A program made the position numbers and the translations under genes. A stretch of DNA of 64,000 nucleotides from Propionivibrio soli (GTDB taxonomy: Bacteria; Pseudomonadota; Gammaproteobacteria; Burkholderiales; Rhodocyclaceae). The notes under the pieces are model-generated. The model had not been told where the DNA came from. It did not search any database and worked only from the letters and a program-made list of their open reading frames with translations. Of this stretch, positions 18,562 to 26,801 are shown piece by piece. Each line of letters begins with the position of its first letter. Position 1 is the first letter of the stretch. Location: assembly GCF_025770765.1 (NCBI RefSeq), contig NZ_JANZKY010000019.1:1-64000 (forward strand). The letters are read 5' to 3'.

Positions 18562-18582
18562 GTTATGCGATTAATGCATAAC
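18562..18582. promoter_or_regulatory. LysR-type operator between regulator and aspA
   Basis: A perfect inverted repeat, GTTATGC-GATTAAT-GCATAAC (7-bp arms, 7-base spacer), contains the T-N11-A core expected of LysR-family boxes. It lies 62 bases before the aspA start and 46 bases before the regulator start, the usual position for a site acting on both divergent promoters. Confidence 0.75.
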
Positions 18583-18644
18583 CTGTCACCCTGCCCGATT
18601 CACCCGCGTAGCATGGCTTCATCCAATTCAACCAGGGGAACGTC

Positions 18645-20069
18645 ATGTCCGAACACAAAGCAACCACGTATCGAATCGAGAAAGATTTTCTCGGCGAAAA
18701 ACAGATTCCCGAGCATGCCTACTACGGCGTCCAGACGCAGCGAGGGAAAGACAACTTCTTCATCACCGGTACGCAGATGTCGGCCGAGCCCTATTTCGTC
18801 AAAGCCTTCGGCTACGTCAAAAAGGCCGCCGCCATGGCCAACCGCGATTTGGGCTGCCTCGACGGGCAGATTGCCAATGCGATCATCAGTGCTTGCGATC
18901 GCCTGATCGCAGGCGAGTTGCGCGAACACTTCGTCACCGACTTCATTCAGGGCGGCGCGGGCACCTCGGTGAACATGAACGCCAACGAGGTTATCGCCAA
19001 CGTCGCGCTCGAGTCGCTCGGGCACAAGAAGGGTGACTACCACATCATCAACCCGAACGATCACGTCAACTTCGGTCAATCGACCAACGACGTCTATCCG
19101 ACCGCCTTCCGTCTGGCGTTGATTCTGCGCTTGGCGAGCTACATGGAAGCGTTGCGCAAGCTGCAGGGTTCGTTCTTCGCCAAGGCCAAGGAGTTCGAGC
19201 GCGTCCTAAAGATGGGCCGGACACACTTGCAGGATGCCGTACCGATGTCGCTCGGACAAGAGTTCCACGGCTGGGGAACGACGATCGGGGAAGAGGTCGA
19301 GCGCATCACCGAAGTTCGCAACCTGCTGCGCGAGATCAACCTCGGCGCAACGGCGATCGGCACGACGGTTACCGCGGCGCCGGGCTATCCGCAACTGGCC
19401 ACCAAGTATTTGTCCGAATTGACCGACGTTCAGTTCATCCTCGGCGGCGACCTCGTCGAAGCGACTTCGGACACGGGTGCCTACGTGCAGCTCTCCGGTG
19501 TGTTGAAGCGTACGTCGACCAAGCTTACGAAGATTTGCAACGACATCCGGATGCTTGCTTCGGGCCCGCGTTGTGGCCTCAACGAGATCAACTTGCCGCA
19601 GATGCAGCCTGGCAGTTCGATCATGCCGGGTAAGGTCAATCCGGTCATCCCCGAAGTCGTCAACCAGACGGGCTTCCTCGTCATCGGCCTCGACCTGACG
19701 GTGACGCTTGCCGCGTCGGCCGGGCAACTGCAGCTCAACGTGATGGAGCCGGTGATCACCTACGCGCTGTTCAAGTCCATCTTCACGATGGAAAACGCTG
19801 TGAATAGCCTGCGTGCCAATTGCATCGACGGCATCACGGCCAACGCCGAGCACACGCGCAACATGGTCCTCAACTCCCTGGGCATCATCACGGTCCTCAA
19901 GCCCTCGCTCGGCTACAAGCAATGTGCCGAGATCGCTCGCGAGTGTTATCAGACCGGCAAGTCGTTGCATGACGTAGTCGTCAAAGAACGAAAATTGATG
20001 ACCCAGGAACATTGGGATGAAGTGTTCTCGTTCGAAAACCTGATCAATCCGCGATTCGAGAAGAAATAA
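18645..20069 (+). CDS. aspA: Aspartate ammonia-lyase
   Basis: A 474-residue member of the aspartase/fumarase superfamily that converts L-aspartate to fumarate and ammonia. The superfamily signature GSSIMPGKVNP is present, along with the substrate-binding GQSTNDVYPTA and GRTHLQDAVPMSLGQEF segments. MSEHKATTYRIEKDFLGEKQIPEHAYYGVQT is typical of AspA and not of FumC. The start at 18645 follows AGGGGAACG. It is divergent from a LysR regulator and is followed after 439 bases by a double-domain aspartate racemase, giving a local route from D- or L-aspartate into the TCA cycle. Confidence 0.94.
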   Translation: MSEHKATTYRIEKDFLGEKQIPEHAYYGVQTQRGKDNFFITGTQMSAEPYFVKAFGYVKKAAAMANRDLGCLDGQIANAIISACDRLIAGELREHFVTDFIQGGAGTSVNMNANEVIANVALESLGHKKGDYHIINPNDHVNFGQSTNDVYPTAFRLALILRLASYMEALRKLQGSFFAKAKEFERVLKMGRTHLQDAVPMSLGQEFHGWGTTIGEEVERITEVRNLLREINLGATAIGTTVTAAPGYPQLATKYLSELTDVQFILGGDLVEATSDTGAYVQLSGVLKRTSTKLTKICNDIRMLASGPRCGLNEINLPQMQPGSSIMPGKVNPVIPEVVNQTGFLVIGLDLTVTLAASAGQLQLNVMEPVITYALFKSIFTMENAVNSLRANCIDGITANAEHTRNMVLNSLGIITVLKPSLGYKQCAEIARECYQTGKSLHDVVVKERKLMTQEHWDEVFSFENLINPRFEKK

Positions 20070-20508
20070 CTCCATCGATGAGCGGCATCGCGCTGTCGGT
20101 AAGGCACTTCCGGCGGCGCGATGGCATCTTCGCGCGTATTCTGACTTTGTCGGCGGGTCCGACGTGGCGTCGCGGGCGGCGTACGTGCCATCGCCGGCCC
20201 GCGATGTAAGCTGCTTGACTTGGCATGCGCTTGCGCAGGGACTACGATCGCAGTCCTTGCGCAGGAAATCTACTAGGTAACGGGATCGCCGCGCGGCGTT
20301 CAGGACGTCCAAGAGCGGGCGCGAACGCTCCGGTAACCGCGGGGAGGGCGGCGGTGACCGGTTCTCGCCGCCGTCCTGGAAGCTTGGCCGTTGCGTCGGG
20401 CTTGCTTCTTGAGGCATTCATTCAGCGACGGCCTGTCCGATTATCGAAGAGAAGCCGGGACGGCTTATTTCCCGGCCACCGTTTTTGTCCGTCCGAGAAA
20501 GGCATGTC
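20070..20508. other. Gap between aspA and racemase, with one strong hairpin
   Basis: A 439-base region without a convincing gene. It contains a 12-bp inverted repeat (TGCGCAGGGACT at 20232-20243 and AGTCCTTGCGCA at 20252-20263, one G-T pair, 8-base loop). No T-run follows, so it is not a standard terminator; an attenuator, a protein-binding site or an RNA-processing element is possible. The rest shows no structure I can name. Confidence 0.5.
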
Positions 20509-21960
20509 GTGTCAGTAAAACCCAGTCGCCGTCGTATCGCCGTCGTTAGCGGACTATCGGTTCTTGGCGCCGCCGACGTATTCGCCAAGCTCATGAGAGC
20601 CTTGTCGGCATGCTCTCCGCAGGAGTTGCCGGAAGTCCTGTTTGAGCAGGATCCAGTCCATGCGGAGAAGAACCGGGGCGCGACTGACCTGTTGCCTAGT
20701 GGGACCAAAATCCATGTCTTCGACAGCGTGAGGGACTTAGCCGGCCGAGATGTCGATACAGTCGTTCTCCCGTGTTTCCTCAGTCAGACTTTTCTGAACG
20801 AAATCGAAGGCGAGACTACCGTGCGCATCGTCAACGCCATGGACGCGCTGCGCCGCCACCTCGAAACCCGGTACCCCGGCGCGAAGCGTCTGGGCATTCT
20901 GACCTCGGATTACGTGCGCTCGCAGGCCCTTTTCGAGCGGGCGTTTCCCGGCGAGCATTGGCAACTCGTTTATCCGCGCGACGCGGTCCAGAGCGACGGC
21001 GTAATGGCGGCCGTCTATGGCCCGCGAGGGATTCGGGCGGGATGTGTCGAGGGGGCGCCGGTCGAGCAGCTGAACGAGGCATGCCGTGACCTGGCCGAAC
21101 AAGGCGCCGAAGTCATCGTTCCCGGCTGCACGGAAATCCCGCTGCTGTTGGCGGCGCTTGACGCGGGCGGCGTGCCGGTCGTCGACTCGAACGCCGTCTA
21201 TGCCGAGTACGCCGCTTCCAGTCCGGCCGGGCACCGGAGAAAACCGTTCAAGATCGGCATCGTCGGCGGGGTCGGGCCGGCCGCCACCGTCGACTTCGTA
21301 GACAAGATCGTGCGCAGTACGCCTGCCACGCGCGATCAAGACCATATTAAAGTCGTTGTTGAGCAAAATCCTCAGATCCCGGACCGTACAGCCAATCTCA
21401 TCGGCGACGGAGCAGATCCGACGATCGCGATTTATGCCACCTGCAAGCGGCTTGAGGCGGATGAGGCGGACATCATTACCATCCCGTGCAACACGGCGCA
21501 TGCCTTCGTTGAACGCATCCAGCCGTATCTCTCGATTCCGGTCGTCAACATGCTGCGCGAGACGGCGCAGTACATCAGGAACCATTACGGGAATTGCCGC
21601 ATGATCGGCCTATTGGCGACGAACGGGACAGTGGCCAGTCGTGTGTACCACGAGGCACTTGCTGCCGCAGGATTCGACGTTCTGGTTCCGGACGACGCCA
21701 ACCAGCGATGTGTGATGAATGCCATCTATGGAACGAAAGGCGTCAAGGCCGGTTACACGACCGGGGAATGCGTCGATGATCTGCAACAGGCGATGGCCTC
21801 ACTCGTCATGCGAGGGGCCGAGGTGCTGATCCTCGGCTGCACCGAATTGCCTTTGCTGCAAGAGCAGAACGAGGCGTTTTCGATTGCCGGCAAATCTGTC
21901 GTCGTTCTCGATCCAACCCTGATCCTCGCGAGGAAGTGCGTCGAGTTGAGTCAGGCTTAG
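20509..21960 (+). CDS. Double-domain aspartate/glutamate racemase family protein
   Basis: A 483-residue protein made of two aspartate-racemase-like domains in tandem (about residues 1-240 and 245-483). These cofactor-independent racemases use two Cys residues. Both domains keep both: VVLPCFLSQ and VPGCTEIPLL in the first, ITIPCNTAH and LILGCTELPLL in the second. The second domain is more canonical, with GIVGGVGPAATVDFVDKIV at its start. Normal racemases of this family are about 230 residues and dimeric, so this looks like a covalent dimer. Start is GTG 20509, six bases after GAGAAAGG. Position behind aspA suggests D-aspartate use. Confidence 0.85.
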   Translation: MSVKPSRRRIAVVSGLSVLGAADVFAKLMRALSACSPQELPEVLFEQDPVHAEKNRGATDLLPSGTKIHVFDSVRDLAGRDVDTVVLPCFLSQTFLNEIEGETTVRIVNAMDALRRHLETRYPGAKRLGILTSDYVRSQALFERAFPGEHWQLVYPRDAVQSDGVMAAVYGPRGIRAGCVEGAPVEQLNEACRDLAEQGAEVIVPGCTEIPLLLAALDAGGVPVVDSNAVYAEYAASSPAGHRRKPFKIGIVGGVGPAATVDFVDKIVRSTPATRDQDHIKVVVEQNPQIPDRTANLIGDGADPTIAIYATCKRLEADEADIITIPCNTAHAFVERIQPYLSIPVVNMLRETAQYIRNHYGNCRMIGLLATNGTVASRVYHEALAAAGFDVLVPDDANQRCVMNAIYGTKGVKAGYTTGECVDDLQQAMASLVMRGAEVLILGCTELPLLQEQNEAFSIAGKSVVVLDPTLILARKCVELSQA

Positions 21961-22040
21961 GCGTGAGAGGAGCGCCGGGGTTGATCGACGAACAGTACTT
22001 CTCGTACCACTCCTCATGCAACGGTAGCCGGCGGGGAAGC

Positions 22041-22724
22041 TCAGGCGCCTGACACGCCTTCGCGCCTTGGCCGGCCGGCTTTGCGAAAGGTCAGGCTGAT
22101 GCGGAACTCGCCGGTATCCGGATGCCAGCCAGGCTTGATCGGCTGCACCGCGTGGTAGCGCAGACGCGAGGGCCCGCCCCATACCATGACGTCGCCGTGT
22201 CCGAGAATGATGCGGGTCGTCGGCGCGCTGCGCTCGAACCCGCCGAACAGAAAGATCGCCGGCAAACCCAGCGACAACGACACGATCGGTGCGTCGTAGG
22301 TCGCCTCGTGCTTGTCTTGATGCAGCGATATCCGCGAACCGACGGCATAACGGTTGATCAGGCAGGTGTCGGGCGCGAATCCCGAGAATCCGGCTTCAGC
22401 CGCCGCGCGCCGTGCCAAGTCGGAAAATTCCTTTGGCATCGGTGGCCATGGACGGCCGCTCTCCGGTTCTATGGGCGAGTATCGGTAGCCCTGCGCGTCG
22501 GTAGCCCATCCAAGCGGGCCGCAACTCGTCACGGCCACCGACATGCGATATCCGGCCGGGGTGACGATATGGCGAAAGGGCGCCTCCTCGGCAATCTGCC
22601 CTACCGCGGCGAGGAAGGCAGGCGCTTCGGTGCGTCCATAACCGTGCAGAACGAGGGCGCCCTCGGCCGGCGCCTCGCGCCGATCGTCGTACAGATCCAT
22701 GCCGGCGAACAGATCGTCGATCAA
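22041..22724 (-). CDS. alkB: DNA oxidative demethylase AlkB
   Basis: A 227-residue Fe(II)/2-oxoglutarate dioxygenase that repairs 1-methyladenine and 3-methylcytosine. The iron ligands are seen in LHQDKHE (His and Asp) and RYHAVQP (His), and the 2-oxoglutarate Arg in FRISLTFRKAG. The MSVAVTSCGPLGW and YSPIEPESGRPWPPMP segments are typical AlkB. I start it at TTG 22724, which overlaps the ada stop codon and has AGGAG seven bases upstream; this adds an IDDLFAG stretch that matches the usual LFAD-type AlkB N-terminus. The alternative is ATG at 22700. It forms an operon with ada. Confidence 0.9.
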   Translation of the reverse strand: MIDDLFAGMDLYDDRREAPAEGALVLHGYGRTEAPAFLAAVGQIAEEAPFRHIVTPAGYRMSVAVTSCGPLGWATDAQGYRYSPIEPESGRPWPPMPKEFSDLARRAAAEAGFSGFAPDTCLINRYAVGSRISLHQDKHEATYDAPIVSLSLGLPAIFLFGGFERSAPTTRIILGHGDVMVWGGPSRLRYHAVQPIKPGWHPDTGEFRISLTFRKAGRPRREGVSGA

Positions 22725-23875
22725 CCATCGACTCCTGCTTTGGGCGCTTGACGCACATCGGGCCGATTTTCTGCCTCGAGATCGAGCAGCGCACGTTTTC
22801 GATCCAGTCCCCACCGGTACCCGGCCAGCGCCCCGTCGTTGCGCAAGGCCCGATGACACGGGATGGCTACGGCCAGCGGGTTGGCGGCACACGCAGAGGC
22901 AACCGCGCGAATCGCCTTCGGCATTCCGATACGCGTGGCGATTTCCGTGTAGCTTGCCGTCTTGCCCGCCGGAATTTCACGTAGGGCCTGCCAGACGCGC
23001 TGCTGGAACGCCGTCCCGCGTACGTCGAGCGGTAGCGACAGGCCCGTGTGCGGGGCGTCAACGAAGGCGACTACGTGCCGCACGACGTCCCGGTAGGCCT
23101 CCTCGCCAGGGGTAATCGAAGCCTTCGGGAAGCGCTCGTGCAACTCGCGTATGAGCGCGGCTTCGTCGTCGCCGAGCAGAATCGCGCACAGGCCGCGTTC
23201 GCTGCTCGCCACCAGAACCCGGCCGAGCGACGATTGTCCGCAAGCGAAATGGATAACGACGCCGGCGCCGCCGCGCCGGAAGTCACCGGGCGTCATGCCG
23301 AGCAGGCCGTTCGAATCGGCGTAGAAATGCCCGCTCGAGTTGTATCCCGCTTCATACATCGCGGCGGTGACGGTGTCGCGTCGCGGTAGTTCGTCATGCA
23401 CCCTCTTTCTCCGCTGGGCCGCCATGTAGGCGCGTGGCGTGACGCCTGTGACCGATTTGAACAGGCGATGCAGATGGAATGGGCTTAAGCCTGCGCTTGC
23501 CGCCAGCTCTTCAAGGCGTAGCGGTGCCTCGGCGTCCTCGATTTCGCGGCACAGCTTGGCGACGAGTTGCATATTGCGCTCCGTGGCGGAAACCTCCTTC
23601 GGGCGGCAGCGTTTGCAGGGACGAAAACCGGCGTTTTCCGCCGCTTCGGGCGTGGCGTGAAATCTGACGTTTTCCGGCCGCGGACGACGAGCGCCGCACG
23701 ACGGGCGGCAATAGACGCCAGTCGTCGCCACCGAGTAAACGAAGCGGCCGTCTGCTTTGGCGTCGCGGTTGAGAACGGCGTGCCAGCGCGGGTCGCCGAG
23801 GAGGACGGCCGGTAAATCGTCGTCGCGGGGTCCGGGGCGCTCCCTTTGCTCCCTTTGAATAGCATCGTGAAGCAT
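22721..23875 (-). CDS. ada: Ada: adaptive-response regulator and O6-methylguanine-DNA methyltransferase
   Basis: A 384-residue bifunctional protein. The N-terminal zinc domain has Cys56, Cys60, Cys87 and Cys90 (GVYCRPSC and PCKRC); Cys56 corresponds to the methyl-phosphotriester acceptor that switches Ada into an activator. An AraC-type helix-turn-helix follows (about residues 105-200). The C-terminal domain is the O6-methylguanine methyltransferase with acceptor Cys340 in AIPCHRAL. The start at 23875 follows AAAGGA. The stop overlaps the alkB start. An Ada box lies 72 bases upstream, so the operon should be autoregulated by methylated Ada. Confidence 0.95.
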   Translation of the reverse strand: MLHDAIQREQRERPGPRDDDLPAVLLGDPRWHAVLNRDAKADGRFVYSVATTGVYCRPSCGARRPRPENVRFHATPEAAENAGFRPCKRCRPKEVSATERNMQLVAKLCREIEDAEAPLRLEELAASAGLSPFHLHRLFKSVTGVTPRAYMAAQRRKRVHDELPRRDTVTAAMYEAGYNSSGHFYADSNGLLGMTPGDFRRGGAGVVIHFACGQSSLGRVLVASSERGLCAILLGDDEAALIRELHERFPKASITPGEEAYRDVVRHVVAFVDAPHTGLSLPLDVRGTAFQQRVWQALREIPAGKTASYTEIATRIGMPKAIRAVASACAANPLAVAIPCHRALRNDGALAGYRWGLDRKRALLDLEAENRPDVRQAPKAGVDG

Positions 23876-23946
23876 GGCGATCCTTTCCAGATCGGAAAAT
23901 CAGGAGCCAACTGTATCGCTGGCAACGCCTGATTTCACTCCGAGTC

Positions 23947-23959
23947 TTGCGCTCGAATT
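23947..23959 (-). promoter_or_regulatory. Ada box upstream of ada-alkB
   Basis: Read toward ada the sequence is AATTCGAGCGCAA, which differs from the E. coli ada/aidB box AATTAAAGCGCAA at only two central bases and keeps both recognition halves (AATT and GCAA) at the same spacing. It is 72 bases from the ada start. The rest of the 346-base gap to the PepSY gene (23876-24221) holds no gene that I can support. Confidence 0.82.
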
Positions 23960-24140
23960 GCGTAATGCCGAGAGGAACGCGGCGCTACGTTCCGGTTCTT
24001 GTAAGTGGACTCTGCGTCCGTTGGAGGGTTCGACCGTTTTGGGGCAACACGTCGGCAGAATTTCGCGACGGGCCGGGAAAACCCAAATCCGCCAAATCCT
24101 CAACTGAATAAGTGCAAAGGAGTTTTTGAACTTTTGCCGG

Positions 24141-24157
24141 GTTAAGACCGACTTAAG
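24141..24157 (+). promoter_or_regulatory. PmrA/QseB-like direct repeat upstream of the PepSY gene
   Basis: The direct repeat GTTAAG-ACCGA-CTTAAG has the TTAA-N7-TTAA spacing of PmrA/QseB-type response-regulator boxes (hexamers separated by five bases). It lies 64 bases upstream of the PepSY gene start. PepSY and cytochrome b561 genes are often downstream of such two-component promoters, but no sensor or regulator of this type is next to it here. Confidence 0.4.
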
Positions 24158-24221
24158 GTTAGGGGTTTTCAATGGCGTTGCGGCCCGATTGCGGGCGCTT
24201 AACTCAATTGGAGAAAAAAGG

Positions 24222-24479
24222 ATGAAGAAACTGTTCGTAATGCTTGCTGCCGTTGGTATTGCCGGAAGCGCTATCGCGGGCCCGAAGTGCGATGTGCCGA
24301 AGGAAAAATGGATGAAGGAATCCGATTTCAAGAGCCACGTCGAATCGCAAGGCTACAAGATCAAGACCTTCAAGGTCAGCAGCGGCAAGTGCTACGAGAT
24401 CTATGGCTTCGATAAGGACGGCAAGAAGGTCGAAATCTACTTCAACCCCGAAACGGCCGCCGTTCTCGAATCCAAGTAA
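24222..24479 (+). CDS. Small periplasmic PepSY-domain protein
   Basis: An 85-residue protein with a signal peptide (MKKLFVMLAAVGIAGSAIAG) and a single PepSY domain (KWMKESDFKSHVESQGYKIKTFKVSSGKCYEIYG, then an acidic DKDGKKVEIYFNP strand). Two Cys residues, in PKCDVP and GKCYEI, could form a disulfide. The start at 24222 follows GGAGAAAAAAGG. A cytochrome b561 gene follows 84 bases later; the pairing is common in betaproteobacteria and suggests a role in periplasmic electron transfer or its control. The function is not established. Confidence 0.82.
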   Translation: MKKLFVMLAAVGIAGSAIAGPKCDVPKEKWMKESDFKSHVESQGYKIKTFKVSSGKCYEIYGFDKDGKKVEIYFNPETAAVLESK

Positions 24480-24563
24480 CAGCTTCAGCCGCCCGAATGC
24501 CGTTGGAGCGAACGGCCGCCAGTGCCGTTCGCCATGCGGTTCATAAGAAAAGAAGACTCAATC

Positions 24564-25100
24564 ATGACGACACCCGCTTCAGAGAAAATCCAGGTATGGG
24601 ACCGCTTTGTCCGCTTCTTCCATTGGAGCCTGGTGACCTGCGTGCTGGCCAACTATTTCGTCGTCGACGATGGTAAAACCGTGCATCAATGGTTCGGCTA
24701 TACGGCGACCGCGCTGGTTCTCGCGCGCATCGTCTGGGGGTTCGTCGGCTCCCGGTATGCGCGCTTCGGAGACTTTGCGCCGACTCCCAGCAAGCTCCGT
24801 ACGCACGTGCGCCGTCTGCTCGACGGCGACCCGGATTTCCATGTCGGGCACAATCCGCTCGGCGGCGTGATGATCTTCGCCACGCTGGCGCTCGTGCTCG
24901 CCCTCGGGACCACGGGGTTCATGCAGACGCTCGATACCTTTTGGGGTGAGGAGTGGCTGGAAGAAATTCACGAAACGTTGGCATCAACTCTGATCGGCCT
25001 GGCTGTGTTGCACGTGACGGCCGTCGTTGTCATGAGCCGAATCGAACGTACCAACCTCGCCCGCGCGATGATCACCGGCATCAAGGTTCGCCGACGCTGA
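24564..25100 (+). CDS. Cytochrome b561-family membrane protein
   Basis: A 178-residue, four-helix di-heme cytochrome b. Candidate heme ligands are the His in RFFHWSL, KTVHQWFGY, VGHNPLGG and AVLHVTAVV. It belongs to the b561/Ni-Fe-hydrogenase-cytochrome-b-like family that moves electrons between quinol and periplasmic partners. The start at 24564 (MTTPASEKIQVWDR) follows AAGAAG and gives the usual N-terminus before the first helix. It is probably cotranscribed with the PepSY gene just upstream. Confidence 0.86.
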   Translation: MTTPASEKIQVWDRFVRFFHWSLVTCVLANYFVVDDGKTVHQWFGYTATALVLARIVWGFVGSRYARFGDFAPTPSKLRTHVRRLLDGDPDFHVGHNPLGGVMIFATLALVLALGTTGFMQTLDTFWGEEWLEEIHETLASTLIGLAVLHVTAVVVMSRIERTNLARAMITGIKVRRR

Positions 25101-25165
25101 TTTCGGGGCTTGATGCCTCCACATCCCCCGGGCATCAAACCATCCAGCTTGCCGGCTTGGCTTGG

Positions 25166-25969
25166 TCAAGCGATGGTATCCACCACGCCGCCATCGACGC
25201 GTAATGCCGCTCCCGTTGTCGCCGACGCCTGCACGGATGCCGCGTATACGACCATGTTTGCGACCTCCTCGGCGGTCGCCGCGCGATGGATGATCGAACT
25301 CGGCCGGTGCTGCATCACGAAAGCCGCCGCCGTTTCTTCCATCGTGCGTCCGCTGGCCTGCTGTTCTTCCTTGAGCATCGCCTCGACGCCTTCGGTAAGC
25401 GTCGGGCCGGGTAGTATTGCATTGACCGTTACCCCGGTACCGGCCAGGCGTTTGGCAAGTCCGCGCGAGATCGACAGCAAGGCCGTCTTGGTGAAGCCGT
25501 AGTGGATCATGTCGGCGGGAATGTTGAGGCCCGATTCCGATGACAAAAAGAGCACCCGTCCCCACTTTCGCTTGATCATGCCGGGCGCATAGGTCCGCGC
25601 CAGTCGGACTCCCGACATCACATTGATTTCGAAGAACCGGGTCCATTCCGCGTCCGGGATCTCGAAAAAATCGCGGGGACCGTAGATGCCGACGTTGTTC
25701 ACCAAAATGTCGGTTGCAGGCTGCGCAGCGACCAGTTCAGCGCACCCTTCGGCCGTGCCGACGTCTGCCGCGATTCCGTGTATCCGGTGTCCGGCTAACG
25801 CGCCGGCTTCGTTCGCAAGTCGGGCCACGGCGTGCGTTACGCTGGCTTCGGTACGCCCGTTTACCACGACGGCGGCGCCCGCCTGAACGAACCCTCTGGC
25901 GATGGCATAGCCGATGCCGGCCGTCGAGCCGGTGACGATGGCGGTTTTTCCTGTCAGGTCGATGTGCAC
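25166..25969 (-). CDS. SDR-family oxidoreductase
   Basis: A 267-residue short-chain dehydrogenase/reductase. The cofactor motif is VTGSTAGIGYAIA (TGxxxGIG), with NNVG, the catalytic Ser in LFLSSESG, and YxxxK in HYGFTKTALL. The C-terminus TTGAALRVDGGVVDTI is typical. Start is GTG 25969, preceded by AAAGGA at good spacing, giving VHIDLTGKTAIVTG; an upstream extension of 21 codons looks non-coding. The substrate cannot be predicted. It is convergent with cytochrome b561 and divergent from the DUF4112 gene. Confidence 0.88.
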   Translation of the reverse strand: MHIDLTGKTAIVTGSTAGIGYAIARGFVQAGAAVVVNGRTEASVTHAVARLANEAGALAGHRIHGIAADVGTAEGCAELVAAQPATDILVNNVGIYGPRDFFEIPDAEWTRFFEINVMSGVRLARTYAPGMIKRKWGRVLFLSSESGLNIPADMIHYGFTKTALLSISRGLAKRLAGTGVTVNAILPGPTLTEGVEAMLKEEQQASGRTMEETAAAFVMQHRPSSIIHRAATAEEVANMVVYAASVQASATTGAALRVDGGVVDTIA

Positions 25970-26202
25970 AGCGTTTCCTTTCCAATGGGAGGAATTCAAT
26001 AATGCGGTCAGCAGGCGCGTAGCCAAGCCCAAGCAATCTGCGGTGATCCGTGGACGGCGGTTGCCGCCGCGGGTTCCCTTGGTGGGCCTTCAGTGTGTTA
26101 TCGTCCCTGCGACTCCTTGGAACCTTTTTCTGCGCGCGCGCTCTGGGCGGGCGGGCAAAAAACATCCAGCACTCCAGTAACAACCAAGCACTGTAAGCAA
26201 CC

Positions 26203-26706
26203 ATGATTGATGACATATCGGGGGACGGCCGTTCAGCGGCTGGCGCTCAAATCGACGGCAAGCGGCGGCAGCTGGAGAACCTGGCCTGGCTTCTCGACAG
26301 TTTCATTCGCCTGCCCGGTGGCTTCCGGATCGGTTTCGACGCGTTGATCGGCCTCGTACCGTTTTTCGGCGATGCGGTCGGCGTTTTGCTTTCCACTTAT
26401 ATCGTCGCGCAGGCGGCGCGCTTGGGCGCGCCCCGCAGCGTGCTTGTCCGCATGGTGTGGAACGTCGCGGTGGAGGGCATCATCGGGCTTCTCCCGATCG
26501 TCGGCGATGTTTTCGATGCCGCCTGGCGTGCCAATCAACGCAACGTCGACCTCCTCGGAAAATTCCTGGATGAGCCGAAGAAGGCCGCCAGCGACAGTCG
26601 GCGATTCATCGGAGTCGTGTTCCTCGCGCTCATGTTCCTTACAGCTTCTGTCGCACTATTATCTGTCGCGGTCCTTGGCTTCCTCGTGAAATTGTTTGGC
26701 CTCTGA
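26203..26706 (+). CDS. DUF4112 membrane protein
   Basis: A 167-residue protein with the DUF4112 pattern: LAWLLDSFIRLPGGFRIGFDALIGLVPFFGDAVG, then IIGLLPIVGDVFDAAWRANQRNVDLL. The two Gly-Pro-Asp turns (LVPFFGD and LLPIVGD) are the family hallmark. At least two or three membrane segments are evident, with the last one at the C-terminus. The ribosome site is weak. The function is unknown. Confidence 0.85.
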   Translation: MIDDISGDGRSAAGAQIDGKRRQLENLAWLLDSFIRLPGGFRIGFDALIGLVPFFGDAVGVLLSTYIVAQAARLGAPRSVLVRMVWNVAVEGIIGLLPIVGDVFDAAWRANQRNVDLLGKFLDEPKKAASDSRRFIGVVFLALMFLTASVALLSVAVLGFLVKLFGL

Positions 26707-26801
26707 TGGCGTCTTGAGACGTTGCGAATAGAATAATTCCGACGCGTAGGAAAACGCGGCATCAAAACGAGCGCGGCTGGCTTGTCATTGAAAGAACACA
26801 C

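Noticed and set aside
20485-20508. TTG at 20485 as the racemase start
   Set aside because: GTG at 20509 has GAGAAAGG six bases upstream; the TTG has no ribosome site.
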